This document shows, one piece after another, positions 49,193 through 57,068 of a DNA stretch of 64,000 nucleotides. Origin of the DNA: a bacterium (lineage in GTDB: Bacteria; Cyanobacteriota; Sericytochromatia; S15B-MN24; UBA4093); the NCBI GenBank assembly GCA_017744355.1, contig JAGIBK010000001.1, forward strand, positions 248,001-312,000. The letters run 5' to 3'. Made by a program: the position numbers and the translations under genes. Each line of letters starts with the position of its first letter. Within the stretch, counting starts at the first letter, position 1. The notes beneath the pieces were generated by a model. That model worked only from the letters and a program-made list of their open reading frames with translations. It made no database searches and was not told where the DNA came from.

Positions 49193-49496
49193 AATCGATA
49201 CTGTAGACGAGCTTGCCGAGCTCGGCGGGGGAGACCCCGAACTTCTCCTGGATCATGTGCTTGATTTCCCCGATGGTCAGGTCGAGCACGGGGCTCACCA
49301 GCAAGAAGGCCTTACGCGAGAGCGCCGCGTGATCCGGGTGCGTGTCGAGGATGCGCAGGTTCGCCGCCGGGAGGTGCCCCGCGTTGCGGAAGATGTCGCC
49401 CGTCAGGACGTCGAGGTAGTAGCCCGGCTCGCACGCAATCTCGGGAAAGCTCTTGATGTCGCGCTCGGCGACCCATTTGACCTGGATTCGCGCCAT
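49191..49496 (-). CDS. Hypothetical protein
   Basis: 101 residues from ATG 49496, with GAGGAGGAAGGTG just upstream. A mixed alpha/beta small protein: RIQVKWVAERDIKSFPEI, then a helical middle (LDLTIGEIKHMIQEKFGV). No signal peptide, cysteines limited to one, no recognised family. It converges with the ferredoxin gene on a shared terminator. Confidence 0.6.
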   Translation of the reverse strand: MARIQVKWVAERDIKSFPEIACEPGYYLDVLTGDIFRNAGHLPAANLRILDTHPDHAALSRKAFLLVSPVLDLTIGEIKHMIQEKFGVSPAELGKLVYSID

Positions 49497-49588
49497 CACC
49501 TTCCTCCTCTTCCTCCAGCCGAGGATAGGCCCAGCCGCTGAGGCGGACAAGAGTCGAGGAAGTCTTAGCGAGCCTGGGGCGCGCGGTC

Positions 49589-49597
49589 GCTATAATG
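49589..49597 (+). promoter_or_regulatory. -10 element GCTATAATG of the sugar operon
   Basis: TATAAT at 49591-49596 stands 29 bases before ATG 49626. It repeats the GCTATAATG block seen at 5147 and 23506. Confidence 0.5.
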
Positions 49598-49625
49598 GAG
49601 TGTGCCGTCCCCCCGCGAGGCCCCC

Positions 49626-50585
49626 ATGACTCACATCGCCGCAGCCCCGCTTTCGTCGATCCGCCTCGACAGTGCCGCCCTGAGCCTCACGGTCATCCCC
49701 GAGGCGGGCGGCAAGATCGCGCGCCTCGAAGACCGCCGGACGGGCCGCGACTGGCTCTGGCACAACCCCTTGCTCCCCGTGCGCGTGCCGACCTATGGCG
49801 CGTCGTACGTGCGCGACCACGACTCGGGCGGCTTCGACGAGTGCTTTCCTGCGATCGCTGAGGGACCTTTCCCGGACGCGCCCTGGCAGGGCGTTGCGAT
49901 CCCGGACCATGGCGAGCTGTGGGGCCTTGGCTGGGAGTGTGAGCAGGAAGGCCCGCTGAGCCTTCGGATGGGCGTGGACGGGGTACGCTTTCCCTACCGC
50001 TTCGAGCGCCGCCTGATCCTCGATCCGAAAGAGGCCGTGCTGCGGCTGGACTATCGGGTCATCAACCGCGCGCCGTTTCCCTTTCCCTTCATCTGGAGCT
50101 CACACCCGCTCCTTGCGATCTCACCCGGGATGCGCCTGCTCGTGCCGGATGAGACCTCCTTGCGGGTGTTCGGCGCCTCGGAATCAGGCCTTGGCGAGCG
50201 CGGGACCCCCATGCGCTGGCCGTTCCTGCAGCACCTGGACCTGAGCACCATGCCGGGGCCCGAGGCGGGCTACGCCGTCAAGCTGTTCGGACAAGCCCCT
50301 GCGCGCGGCTGGGTCGGGCTGCACGACCCGAAGACCCGCACCACCCTGCGCTTCGAGTACGATCCGCAGAGCATTACGCACCTGGGCCTCTGGCTCAACA
50401 TGGGTGGCTGGTCGCCTTTCGAGGACCAAGCCCCCTACTTCAACTTGGGCCTCGAGCCCTGCATCGGCGCTGGTGACGACCTGGAACTCGCGGTGCGGCA
50501 GTACCGCGAGCATGGGGTGATCCCGCCGATGGGGGAACGCGCCTGGAGCATGACCCTACGCTTGGTCGAGGAGATCCTGGCATGA
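49626..50585 (+). CDS. Aldose-1-epimerase-like protein
   Basis: 319 residues, beta-sandwich (galactose-mutarotase-like) fold inferred from GGKIARLEDRRTGRDW, DHSGGF-type loop (DHDSGGFDECFP), FIWSSHPL and the C-terminal FNLGLEPCIG. The catalytic His and Glu of true mutarotases are probably in SSHPL and LEPCIG. Next to nagA and galK, it could interconvert the anomers of galactose or an amino sugar. Its stop overlaps the nagA start (ATGA). Confidence 0.75.
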   Translation: MTHIAAAPLSSIRLDSAALSLTVIPEAGGKIARLEDRRTGRDWLWHNPLLPVRVPTYGASYVRDHDSGGFDECFPAIAEGPFPDAPWQGVAIPDHGELWGLGWECEQEGPLSLRMGVDGVRFPYRFERRLILDPKEAVLRLDYRVINRAPFPFPFIWSSHPLLAISPGMRLLVPDETSLRVFGASESGLGERGTPMRWPFLQHLDLSTMPGPEAGYAVKLFGQAPARGWVGLHDPKTRTTLRFEYDPQSITHLGLWLNMGGWSPFEDQAPYFNLGLEPCIGAGDDLELAVRQYREHGVIPPMGERAWSMTLRLVEEILA

Positions 50586-51736
50586 CCTGGAAAGTGTTGA
50601 TGGGCGGGAGCGTCGTGACCCCCGCGGGCCTGCATGAGGGGGCCGAGGTCCTGATTGAGGGCGATCGCATCCGGGAGGTGGGCCACGATCTCGCCCGCCC
50701 CGAGGGCGTCGAGGTCCTGGACGTGCGAGGGGCCTTGATCGCCCCCGGCTTCATCGATGCCCACATCCACGGTGGCCTCGAATTCGACACCATGGACGCC
50801 TCGCTCGAGGCCCTTTCGGAAATCTCGGGGCACCTCGCCCACCATGGGGTGACGAGCTGGTTGCCGACCACCGTGGCCTGCGAGGCCTCGCTGCTCGATC
50901 GCATCCTTTCGGCCGTCGCCGAGGCCCGTGACGGCGCGCCGCAGGGGGCGCGGATCCTGGGCGCGCACCTGGAGAGCAATTTCCTCTCGCCCAAGTACAA
51001 GGGGGCCCAGCCCGCCGAGTGTCTGCGCCCCGTCGGGGACCAAGAGCTGCGCGCGGTCCTGGCGCGGCATGCCTCGACCATCCGCCTGTTGACCCTCGCC
51101 CCCGAGCTCGATGGGGCCGACGGCCTGATCCGGGAGCTGGTCGCGCAGGGCGTCGTCGTCTCGGTGGGCCACTCGGATGCGACCTACGCGCAGGTGCTCT
51201 CGGCGGTGGACGCTGGTAGCACGCGGGTGACCCATCTTTGCAACGCTCAGCGCGGCTTCCACCATCGGGAGCCGGGGGTATTGGGGGCGGGCCTCGTCTG
51301 CGATGCTCTGTTTACCGAGGTCATCGCGGACCTCGAACACGTCCACCCGGCGGGCCTGACCATCGCCTACCGCTGCAAGGGCTCCGAGCGGCTGATGCTC
51401 GTGTCGGACGCGGTCCGGGGGACGGGCCTGCCGCCCGGGGAGTACGAACTGGGGGGGCAGACGACCTTCCTCGACGGCCACACCTCACGCTTTGCGGATG
51501 GTACCATCGCAGGCTCGGTCATCACCCTGGATCGCGCCGTGCGCAACATGGTCCAAATGGTGAAGGTGCCCCTGCACGAGGCCATCGCCATGGCAAGCGA
51601 CGTGCCCGCGCGCTCGCTGGGCCTCTCCCACCTGGGCCGGGTTGCCCCGGGCTATCTCGCGGATCTCGTCCTGTTGTCGCACGACCTGGACGTCCGGGCC
51701 ACCTTCGTGGGGGGCCGGCTCGTCCATCAGGCCTGA
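50582..51736 (+). CDS. nagA: N-acetylglucosamine-6-phosphate deacetylase
   Basis: 384 residues. Amidohydrolase fold with the metal-site DAHIHGG, the active-site stretch ILGAHLESNFLS, SVGHSDATYAQ, the lid THLCNAQRGFHHREPG (with the family's HLxNAM-like segment) and SDAVRGTGLPPG. It removes acetate from N-acetylglucosamine-6-phosphate for cell-wall recycling or chitin-sugar use. nagB is not in view. It is coupled to the epimerase-like gene by ATGA and followed 14 bases later by galK. Confidence 0.9.
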   Translation: MTWKVLMGGSVVTPAGLHEGAEVLIEGDRIREVGHDLARPEGVEVLDVRGALIAPGFIDAHIHGGLEFDTMDASLEALSEISGHLAHHGVTSWLPTTVACEASLLDRILSAVAEARDGAPQGARILGAHLESNFLSPKYKGAQPAECLRPVGDQELRAVLARHASTIRLLTLAPELDGADGLIRELVAQGVVVSVGHSDATYAQVLSAVDAGSTRVTHLCNAQRGFHHREPGVLGAGLVCDALFTEVIADLEHVHPAGLTIAYRCKGSERLMLVSDAVRGTGLPPGEYELGGQTTFLDGHTSRFADGTIAGSVITLDRAVRNMVQMVKVPLHEAIAMASDVPARSLGLSHLGRVAPGYLADLVLLSHDLDVRATFVGGRLVHQA

Positions 51737-51750
51737 AGAGGAGGCGCCCC

Positions 51751-52983
51751 ATGAGCGAGCTGCTCGACTACCAGATCGCCCGGGTCCACGCCGCGTTCGT
51801 CGACCGGTTCGGCGATGCGCCCGAGTGGATGGTGCGCGCCCCCGGTCGGGTCAACCTGATCGGCGAGCACACCGACTACAACGAGGGCTTCGTCTTCCCG
51901 GTGGCCATCGACCGCGAGGTCGTGATCGCCGCGCGGCGCCGAGACGACCGGACGGTGCGCCTCTACGCCAACAACTTGCAGCAGGCCGACACCTTCTCCC
52001 TGGAGGCGATCGCCGAGGTCCCGAAAGCACCCGGGGCGCCGACCTGGAGCAACTACCTGCGCGGGGTCTTCAGCGTACTGCTCGAAGCGGGCCACCCTCT
52101 GGGCGGGCTGGAGCTGGTCTTCGAGGGCAATGTTCCGCTCGGCGCGGGCCTCAGCTCCAGCGCGGCCTTGGAAGTCGCGACGGGCACCCTGCTCGATCGC
52201 TGCTTCGACTTGGGCCTTGGAGGGCGTGCGATCGCGCTCTTCGGGCAGAAGGCGGAGAACGAGTTCGTCGGGGTCCAGTGCGGCATCATGGACCAGTTCA
52301 TCTCGGCGCTCGGCAAGCAGGATCACGCCCTCTTCCTCGATTGCCGTTCGCTCGACTACCGTAACGTCCCGCTGCACCTGGATGCCGCGGACCTCGCCAT
52401 CGCGATCGTCGATTCGGGCGTCAAGCGCGGGCTGGTGGACTCCCAGTTCAACGCGCGCCGTGCGGAGTGCCGCACGGCGGTTGTGCATTTGGCCGAGCTG
52501 CTCGAACGGCCTGAGCTTTCGAGCCTGCGCGACGTGGACGAGGCTGCCTTTTTATCGGTCGCTGAGCGCCTTTCCGACCTCATCCGCCGACGGGCGCGCC
52601 ACGTCATCACCGAGAACGCGCGGGTGCAAGCGAGCGTGGAGGCCCTCGAAGCCGGTGACTTCGCCGCCTTCGGCGCCCAGATGAATCGCTCGCACCAGAG
52701 CTTGAAGGACGACTACGAGGTCTCGACCCCGGAGCTCGATCGCCTGGTCGAACTGGCGCAGGCCGTGCCCGGGGTGCTGGGCGCCCGGCTCACCGGTGCG
52801 GGCTTCGGCGGCTGCATCGTGAGCCTGGTGGCGCGGCCTGCGCTCGAGGCTTTCGAGCGCGAGGTGTGCGAGCGGTATCAGGCGGAGACGGGGCGCGTGG
52901 CCACGCTGCTCGTGACGCCCGCGGCAGAGGGAGTAGGCCTTATTGAGGCTCCCACTCAAGCCGAGGGCCTCAAGCGTCGATAA
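51751..52983 (+). CDS. galK: Galactokinase
   Basis: 410 residues. GHMP-kinase fold: galactose signature GRVNLIGEHTDYNEGFVFP, ATP motif PLGAGLSSSAALEVA and C-terminal GAGFGGCIVSL. It phosphorylates galactose to galactose-1-phosphate, the first step of the Leloir pathway; galT and galE are not in the window. GAAGAGGAGG precedes ATG 51751. It ends the three-gene sugar operon; a short CCGCC/GGCGG hairpin follows at about 52992-53006. Confidence 0.94.
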   Translation: MSELLDYQIARVHAAFVDRFGDAPEWMVRAPGRVNLIGEHTDYNEGFVFPVAIDREVVIAARRRDDRTVRLYANNLQQADTFSLEAIAEVPKAPGAPTWSNYLRGVFSVLLEAGHPLGGLELVFEGNVPLGAGLSSSAALEVATGTLLDRCFDLGLGGRAIALFGQKAENEFVGVQCGIMDQFISALGKQDHALFLDCRSLDYRNVPLHLDAADLAIAIVDSGVKRGLVDSQFNARRAECRTAVVHLAELLERPELSSLRDVDEAAFLSVAERLSDLIRRRARHVITENARVQASVEALEAGDFAAFGAQMNRSHQSLKDDYEVSTPELDRLVELAQAVPGVLGARLTGAGFGGCIVSLVARPALEAFEREVCERYQAETGRVATLLVTPAAEGVGLIEAPTQAEGLKRR

Positions 52984-53029
52984 TAGGGATGAACCGCCAA
53001 AGGGGCGGCTTGACTGAGGAGGAGCGCAG

Positions 53030-53293
53030 ATGCTGGGTGGGCTGACCAATTGCCTCGAATGCGGCAAGACTTTCAGCGATCAGATGTCTCGCGGCCTTTG
53101 CCCCACTTGCTTTGGGCAGAAGGTCTTCAAGAAGCAGAAGCCCGCGCCCGTCGAGACCGTCGAGGAGGAGCCGATCACCGGCAGCCGGATGGGCCTCTCG
53201 CGCCCCATCCACGAGCTGCGCTGCGACCAGTACGCCGATCGCGGTCGCGCCCACGATTCGACGACCCGACGCGGCAAGTCGAGTTTCTGGTAG
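53030..53293 (+). CDS. Small zinc-ribbon protein
   Basis: 87 residues. CLECGKTF and CPTCFG form a two-CxxC zinc ribbon at residues 8-27. The rest is charged and probably disordered, ending RRGKSSFW. GAGGAGGAGCG stands before the ATG. It lies 46 bases after galK but after a small hairpin, so it may be transcribed separately. It resembles no named family. Confidence 0.6.
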   Translation: MLGGLTNCLECGKTFSDQMSRGLCPTCFGQKVFKKQKPAPVETVEEEPITGSRMGLSRPIHELRCDQYADRGRAHDSTTRRGKSSFW

Positions 53294-53312
53294 CGCGCTC
53301 GCCTGCCCATCG

Positions 53313-53340
53313 AGAGCTCCCCGGTGTCGGGGGGCTCTTT
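53313..53340 (+). terminator. Terminator of the zinc-ribbon gene
   Basis: AGAGCTCCCC and GGGGGGCTCT form a 10-bp stem (one T-G wobble) with the loop GGTGTC, followed by TTCG. Confidence 0.65.
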
Positions 53341-53428
53341 CGCTGGGGGCTTCTCTCATTCGACTGGTGACTTCCGCCGAGCGATCGCACAGACTCGACC
53401 CCGGGCATCGAACAGGGGGAGGTGAGCG

Positions 53429-53767
53429 ATGAGCACGGTGATGAACATTGACCAGCTCTACACGGTCTTGGGTGAGGACGATTCCCTGACCATGCTGGCC
53501 TTGTCCGACGGCGAGGCCCTGGGGGTTCTCTTCACCAGCGTCGATCGCGCCCGGGACTTCGTGAACGCCTACGACCTCGCGCCCGCGGACATCGTGGAGC
53601 TGGTGACCCCGGAAGAGTTCGTGGGGATCGCCGCCTCCTACGACTCGATCGACGTGCACGAGGCGGTGCTCGACCCGTCCACCGACGGCGGGCTCACGGA
53701 CGAGCTGGTGCTCAACTTCCGTGACGTGCTCGCCCTGGGCGACCAGAGCTTCATGCCCCCGTCGTAG
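53429..53767 (+). CDS. Hypothetical acidic protein
   Basis: 112 residues from ATG 53429, after GGGGGAGGTG. Very acidic and probably alpha/beta (SLTMLALSDGEALGVLFTS, then DRARDFVNAYDL). Its last 17 bases overlap the end of the convergent TPR gene. The pattern LFTSVDRARDFV resembles SseB/type-III-secretion-like small domains only loosely, so I make no family call. Confidence 0.6.
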   Translation: MSTVMNIDQLYTVLGEDDSLTMLALSDGEALGVLFTSVDRARDFVNAYDLAPADIVELVTPEEFVGIAASYDSIDVHEAVLDPSTDGGLTDELVLNFRDVLALGDQSFMPPS

Positions 53768-54692
53768 CTTCCTCGAGGATCATCAGGAGGGTCTGGGCCT
53801 CTTGCTTGGCCGCTGCCGCGTCATTGCGCTCGGCAGCGGCGATGCCGCGTCCCAGGTGCGCCATGAAGTCGTTAGGATTCTCGCGCAGCACGGCGTCGAG
53901 TTCGTGTTCGGCTTCCTGGAGGCGCCCGTTGCGCCCGTGGAGCCAGGCCAGGTTCTGGTGAGCCTCGCTCCAGCCGAGTCTGAGGGTGAGGGCTTCCTCG
54001 AAGGCGGCAACGGCTTCCGCATCACGGCCGAGCGCGGCAAGGGCGCTCCCGCGCCCGAAGGGCACGAGCCCGTCATGCGCTCCTTCGAGGCGCTCGTAGT
54101 GCGCGAGGGCGTCTTCGGGGCGATCCGCCGCAAGCAGCGCATTGGCGAGGTTCAGGCGGGTCGCCGCATCGGCAGGGTGCGCGCCGAGTGATTGCTCGAA
54201 GGCGGCGATCGCCTCGTCGCCGCGCCCCAGCAGGCCGAGCGAAAGCCCGAGCAGGTTCAGGGCCGGGGCGAAGTCGGGCGCGAGCGCGATGGCTTTTTCG
54301 AGCGCTGCCTGGGCCGCGTCGGCCTGCTCCAGGCGCAGGCGCACCTCGCCGAGCAGGAACCATCCGAGCGGGCTATCGGGGGCGCGCTTGGTGAGCTCCT
54401 GGTACTGGGCGGCGGCGCCCTGGAGGTCGCCGAGCTTTGCGAGCTGTTCGCCGAGCGCATGCCGCACCTTCGCGCTGGCAGGCTGCAGCCTGCTAGCTTC
54501 CCGGTACGCTTCGACGGCCGCCCGCGCATCGCCCTTGAGGGCGAGGGCCGCGCCGAGCAGCAGGGGGCCGTTGGGGTTGTCGGGGCTCAGGCGCCGTGCC
54601 TCGCGGTAGCAGGCGATCGCCCCGTCGAGGTCACCGGCTTGGCTTGCGGCGTTTCCTTGCTGGACCAGGCGCGCGAACTCCAGTTGCGACAT
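53751..54692 (-). CDS. TPR-repeat protein
   Basis: 313 residues of about eight or nine tetratricopeptide repeats (GNAASQAGDLDGAIACYREA, GRGDEAIAAFEQSLGAHP). No signal peptide, so it is a cytoplasmic adaptor. AGGAGGGGG precedes the ATG at 54692. It lies nine bases downstream of the LysM protein gene on the same strand and is probably co-expressed, so it may act as its partner or chaperone, which is inference. Confidence 0.88.
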   Translation of the reverse strand: MSQLEFARLVQQGNAASQAGDLDGAIACYREARRLSPDNPNGPLLLGAALALKGDARAAVEAYREASRLQPASAKVRHALGEQLAKLGDLQGAAAQYQELTKRAPDSPLGWFLLGEVRLRLEQADAAQAALEKAIALAPDFAPALNLLGLSLGLLGRGDEAIAAFEQSLGAHPADAATRLNLANALLAADRPEDALAHYERLEGAHDGLVPFGRGSALAALGRDAEAVAAFEEALTLRLGWSEAHQNLAWLHGRNGRLQEAEHELDAVLRENPNDFMAHLGRGIAAAERNDAAAAKQEAQTLLMILEEATTGA

Positions 54693-54701
54693 GACCCCCT
54701 C

Positions 54702-56345
54702 CTAGTTTTCGAGCGCGGTGCGGCCGCCCTCGATCCCGCGCAGCACGTCCGACGAGAGGGCCACGCGGTCGAAATGAGTTGCCTGCTCCGTCAACTTGGT
54801 GGCGAGCTCGCCGAGCGTCACGTCGCCGGTCTTGGCGGCCAGCTCGCCGAGCTCGTGGGCCATTGCGCGGGCTTCGGTGGCCATGGTGCGGTAGGCCTTC
54901 ACCGCCGCCTCGCCGCTCAGCTTGGCCGCAGAGACGGCCCGCTCGGACAGGAGCGCCACGCGCTCGCCGAGGACGCTCACCTGCTCGAGCATCGCCTTGG
55001 GCATGCGCGCGGCCGTGCGGGCGAGTTCGGCCCCCACCTGGCCGATGGCCTTGGCGCTCTCGCTCGTGAGCGCGCCGATCTCGCCCAGCGTGAGGTTGGC
55101 GCCCTTGAGCTTGAAGGCGTCGCCCATGTTCCCGAGCTGCTTGCCCGCGTTGGAGGTCGCCTTGCCCACCGACGAGCCCTTGATGGCCTCGCCCATCCGA
55201 GCCAGCCGCGAGGCCTTGGCCGCTTCTGCGGCCTTGCCTGCCGCGCTCGCAGCCTCTGCGGCCTTGCCGGCCGCACTGGCTGCTTCCGCTGCCTTGCTAG
55301 CCGTGCTCGCCGCTTCTGCCGCTTTGCCCGCCACGCTCGCTGCTTCGCCCGCCTTGGCGACCACGTTGGCCTTGCCGGCTGCGCCTGCGGCCTCGCTGAC
55401 CTTGGCGGCGGCGGAGACGCCCTTGGCCGCGGCGTTGGCTTCGCCCGCGCCGATCAGGAAGGAGCCCACATCGACGAGCAGACGGCCTGGAACTTCGCCG
55501 TACTTGCCCTCCTGGATGCTCTGCTGATAACCCGAGGTCAGGGCGTTCCACGCCCCCTTGAGGTATTCGCCTTCCTCGGCCAGGATCTCGCTCGCGTTCT
55601 TGCCTTGCAGGGCCTGGTTCGCCACGTGGAGCAAGTTCGGCGGGCTGAAGGGGATGTGAGCCGCCAGGCTCCAGAGGCCCTTGAGGGTCTGGATGGGATG
55701 GGCGATGGCGTTGAAGATCCCCCCGACCATGTCGCCGGCGGCCTTGAGGGCACCGCCTACCACCTGGCTCTGAAACTTGAAGAGGCCGCCAATCAGCGGC
55801 AGCTTGCCGAAGGTATCGGCCACGACCTTCTCGCCGCCGTCGACCAGCTTGTCCCACCAGCTCTTGCGGGGTGCCTCGGCCTTCTCGGCCGGAGCGGGCG
55901 AGGCTGCCTCGCCGGCTTCCTGAGTGGATGCCACTTGCGCGGGGGCGTCGTCGGGCGCTGTCTCGGCTTCGGCCAGCTTGGCATCGACGCGCTGCCGGGT
56001 CTCGGCGAGATCCTCGGCGGGTCTTGCGCGCACGCTCTCGCTCGCAAGGGGGCTGATGGCTTGCTTATCGGCTTCGGGCTTTGGGGCCTCGACGGTCTTG
56101 GCCGCTTCGGCGGGCTTGGCGGTTTCTGCCGTCTTGGACGTTTCCGCAGGCTTGGCCGTTTCTTGCGCAGAGGCTGCCGGGGTGGCGGACTTGGCCTCTT
56201 CCTGCGTCTCGATGCGCAGGGTCGCGCCCTCGCGGATCAGGTCGGGATTTTTGATCTGGTTGTCTTGGGCGAGCTTGTCGACGCTCGTCTTGTAGCGCTG
56301 CGCAAGGCCCGAGAGGGTATCCCCCCGCTTGATCGTGTAGTCCAT
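54702..56345 (-). CDS. LysM protein with pretoxin-like middle and alanine-rich repeats
   Basis: 547 residues. A LysM domain at about 3-46 (YTIKRGDTLSGLAQRYKTS) should bind peptidoglycan or chitin. Residues 50-165 are a Lys/Glu/Ala-rich linker. The middle (about 175-310) carries GGIFNAIAHPIQTLKGLWSL and VDVGSFLIGAGEANAAAKG, which resemble the pretoxin regions of polymorphic toxins. Residues 315-375 hold four AASxAGKAAE decapeptides, then helical coils. No signal peptide is seen. It may be exported by a secretion system or stay inside; no toxin domain is recognised at the C-terminus. Confidence 0.75.
   Translation of the reverse strand: MDYTIKRGDTLSGLAQRYKTSVDKLAQDNQIKNPDLIREGATLRIETQEEAKSATPAASAQETAKPAETSKTAETAKPAEAAKTVEAPKPEADKQAISPLASESVRARPAEDLAETRQRVDAKLAEAETAPDDAPAQVASTQEAGEAASPAPAEKAEAPRKSWWDKLVDGGEKVVADTFGKLPLIGGLFKFQSQVVGGALKAAGDMVGGIFNAIAHPIQTLKGLWSLAAHIPFSPPNLLHVANQALQGKNASEILAEEGEYLKGAWNALTSGYQQSIQEGKYGEVPGRLLVDVGSFLIGAGEANAAAKGVSAAAKVSEAAGAAGKANVVAKAGEAASVAGKAAEAASTASKAAEAASAAGKAAEAASAAGKAAEAAKASRLARMGEAIKGSSVGKATSNAGKQLGNMGDAFKLKGANLTLGEIGALTSESAKAIGQVGAELARTAARMPKAMLEQVSVLGERVALLSERAVSAAKLSGEAAVKAYRTMATEARAMAHELGELAAKTGDVTLGELATKLTEQATHFDRVALSSDVLRGIEGGRTALEN
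55215..55345 (-). repeat. Coding tandem repeat (AASxAGKAAE)
   Basis: Within the LysM gene about four copies of a 30-base unit encode AASxAGKAAE. Copies differ at synonymous positions, so the repeat is old rather than a fresh slippage product. Confidence 0.75.
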
Positions 56346-56420
56346 GGCTTCCCCTCCTGCCGACGCATGGCGTGCTACCTCTCTTATAGACCAATGCTTG
56401 CCGGATGATGCGGCGTGAAC

Positions 56421-56448
56421 AAAAAATCGCCCCCCGAAGGGGGCGATT
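56421..56448 (-). terminator. Intrinsic terminator of the DUF4340 gene
   Basis: AATCGCCCCC (56425-56434) and GGGGGCGATT (56439-56448) pair perfectly. On the minus strand the stem is followed by TTTTTTG, a canonical signal. Confidence 0.88.
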
Positions 56449-56465
56449 CGTGAGGCCTCGAAGGC

Positions 56466-57068
56466 CTAGTGGGCGTGGGACGAGTCCGTTGCGGGACTTG
56501 CCGCCGGATCCGGGGCGGGCGACGGGGTCGCCACCGGGGGGGCCGAGACCAGCTTGAGCCAGCCGTCGACCTTCCAGGAGCTGACCTGGTAGATGGCCGG
56601 GTCCTGGTTGACCCGCACGTAGTACGAGGCGCCGTCCATGGGGCTCTTGCCCCCGACGAGCACCTTGTAGCGCTCGGGCTTCTTCGCATCCCCCAGGGCC
56701 ATCGTGAGCGTCGGCTTGTCGAGGCCGTAGGCCGCAAGATCCGTGGCCTTGTCCTCGACCTTGCGCTCCGCCGTGAAGGCCGCCAGGTTCTCGTAGGGGT
56801 TGTCCCAGCTGAAGGTCTCGAGCGAGTGGGTCGCCTGAGGGGCGTAGCGCCATCCGTCGGCTTCCGACTTGCGGACGTACTCGGCCTTATGGCCCGAGGC
56901 GTCCTCGATCAGAAGTCGGCTGAGCGCCGCGTCCTTCTTGGCGTCCCACAGCTTGACCTCGGTGGTGTCCTGGGCGGGAGGGGCGTCCTTCTTGGCCTCG
57001 ACGAAGTAGGCGTAGGCCAAGAGGCCGCCGGCGACCGCCGCGAGTGCGAGCGTTCCCTTCCAGTTCAT
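56466..57068 (-). CDS. DUF4340 protein of a gliding-type ABC system
   Basis: 200 residues from ATG 57068, which overlaps the stop of the previous gene by one base (TAATG). An N-terminal signal anchor (TLALAAVAGGLLAYAYFVEA) is followed by the DUF4340 fold: LSRLLIEDASGHKAEYVRK and YGLDKPTLTMALGD. DUF4340 genes regularly follow GldG-like genes and probably form an extracytoplasmic part. The C-terminal 30 residues are Pro/Ala-rich. Confidence 0.85.
   Translation of the reverse strand: MNWKGTLALAAVAGGLLAYAYFVEAKKDAPPAQDTTEVKLWDAKKDAALSRLLIEDASGHKAEYVRKSEADGWRYAPQATHSLETFSWDNPYENLAAFTAERKVEDKATDLAAYGLDKPTLTMALGDAKKPERYKVLVGGKSPMDGASYYVRVNQDPAIYQVSSWKVDGWLKLVSAPPVATPSPAPDPAASPATDSSHAH

Noticed and set aside
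55215-55345. CRISPR-like or minisatellite repeat
   Set aside because: The repeats are 30-base units in frame within a real coding sequence, encode AASxAGKAAE, and have no spacers.
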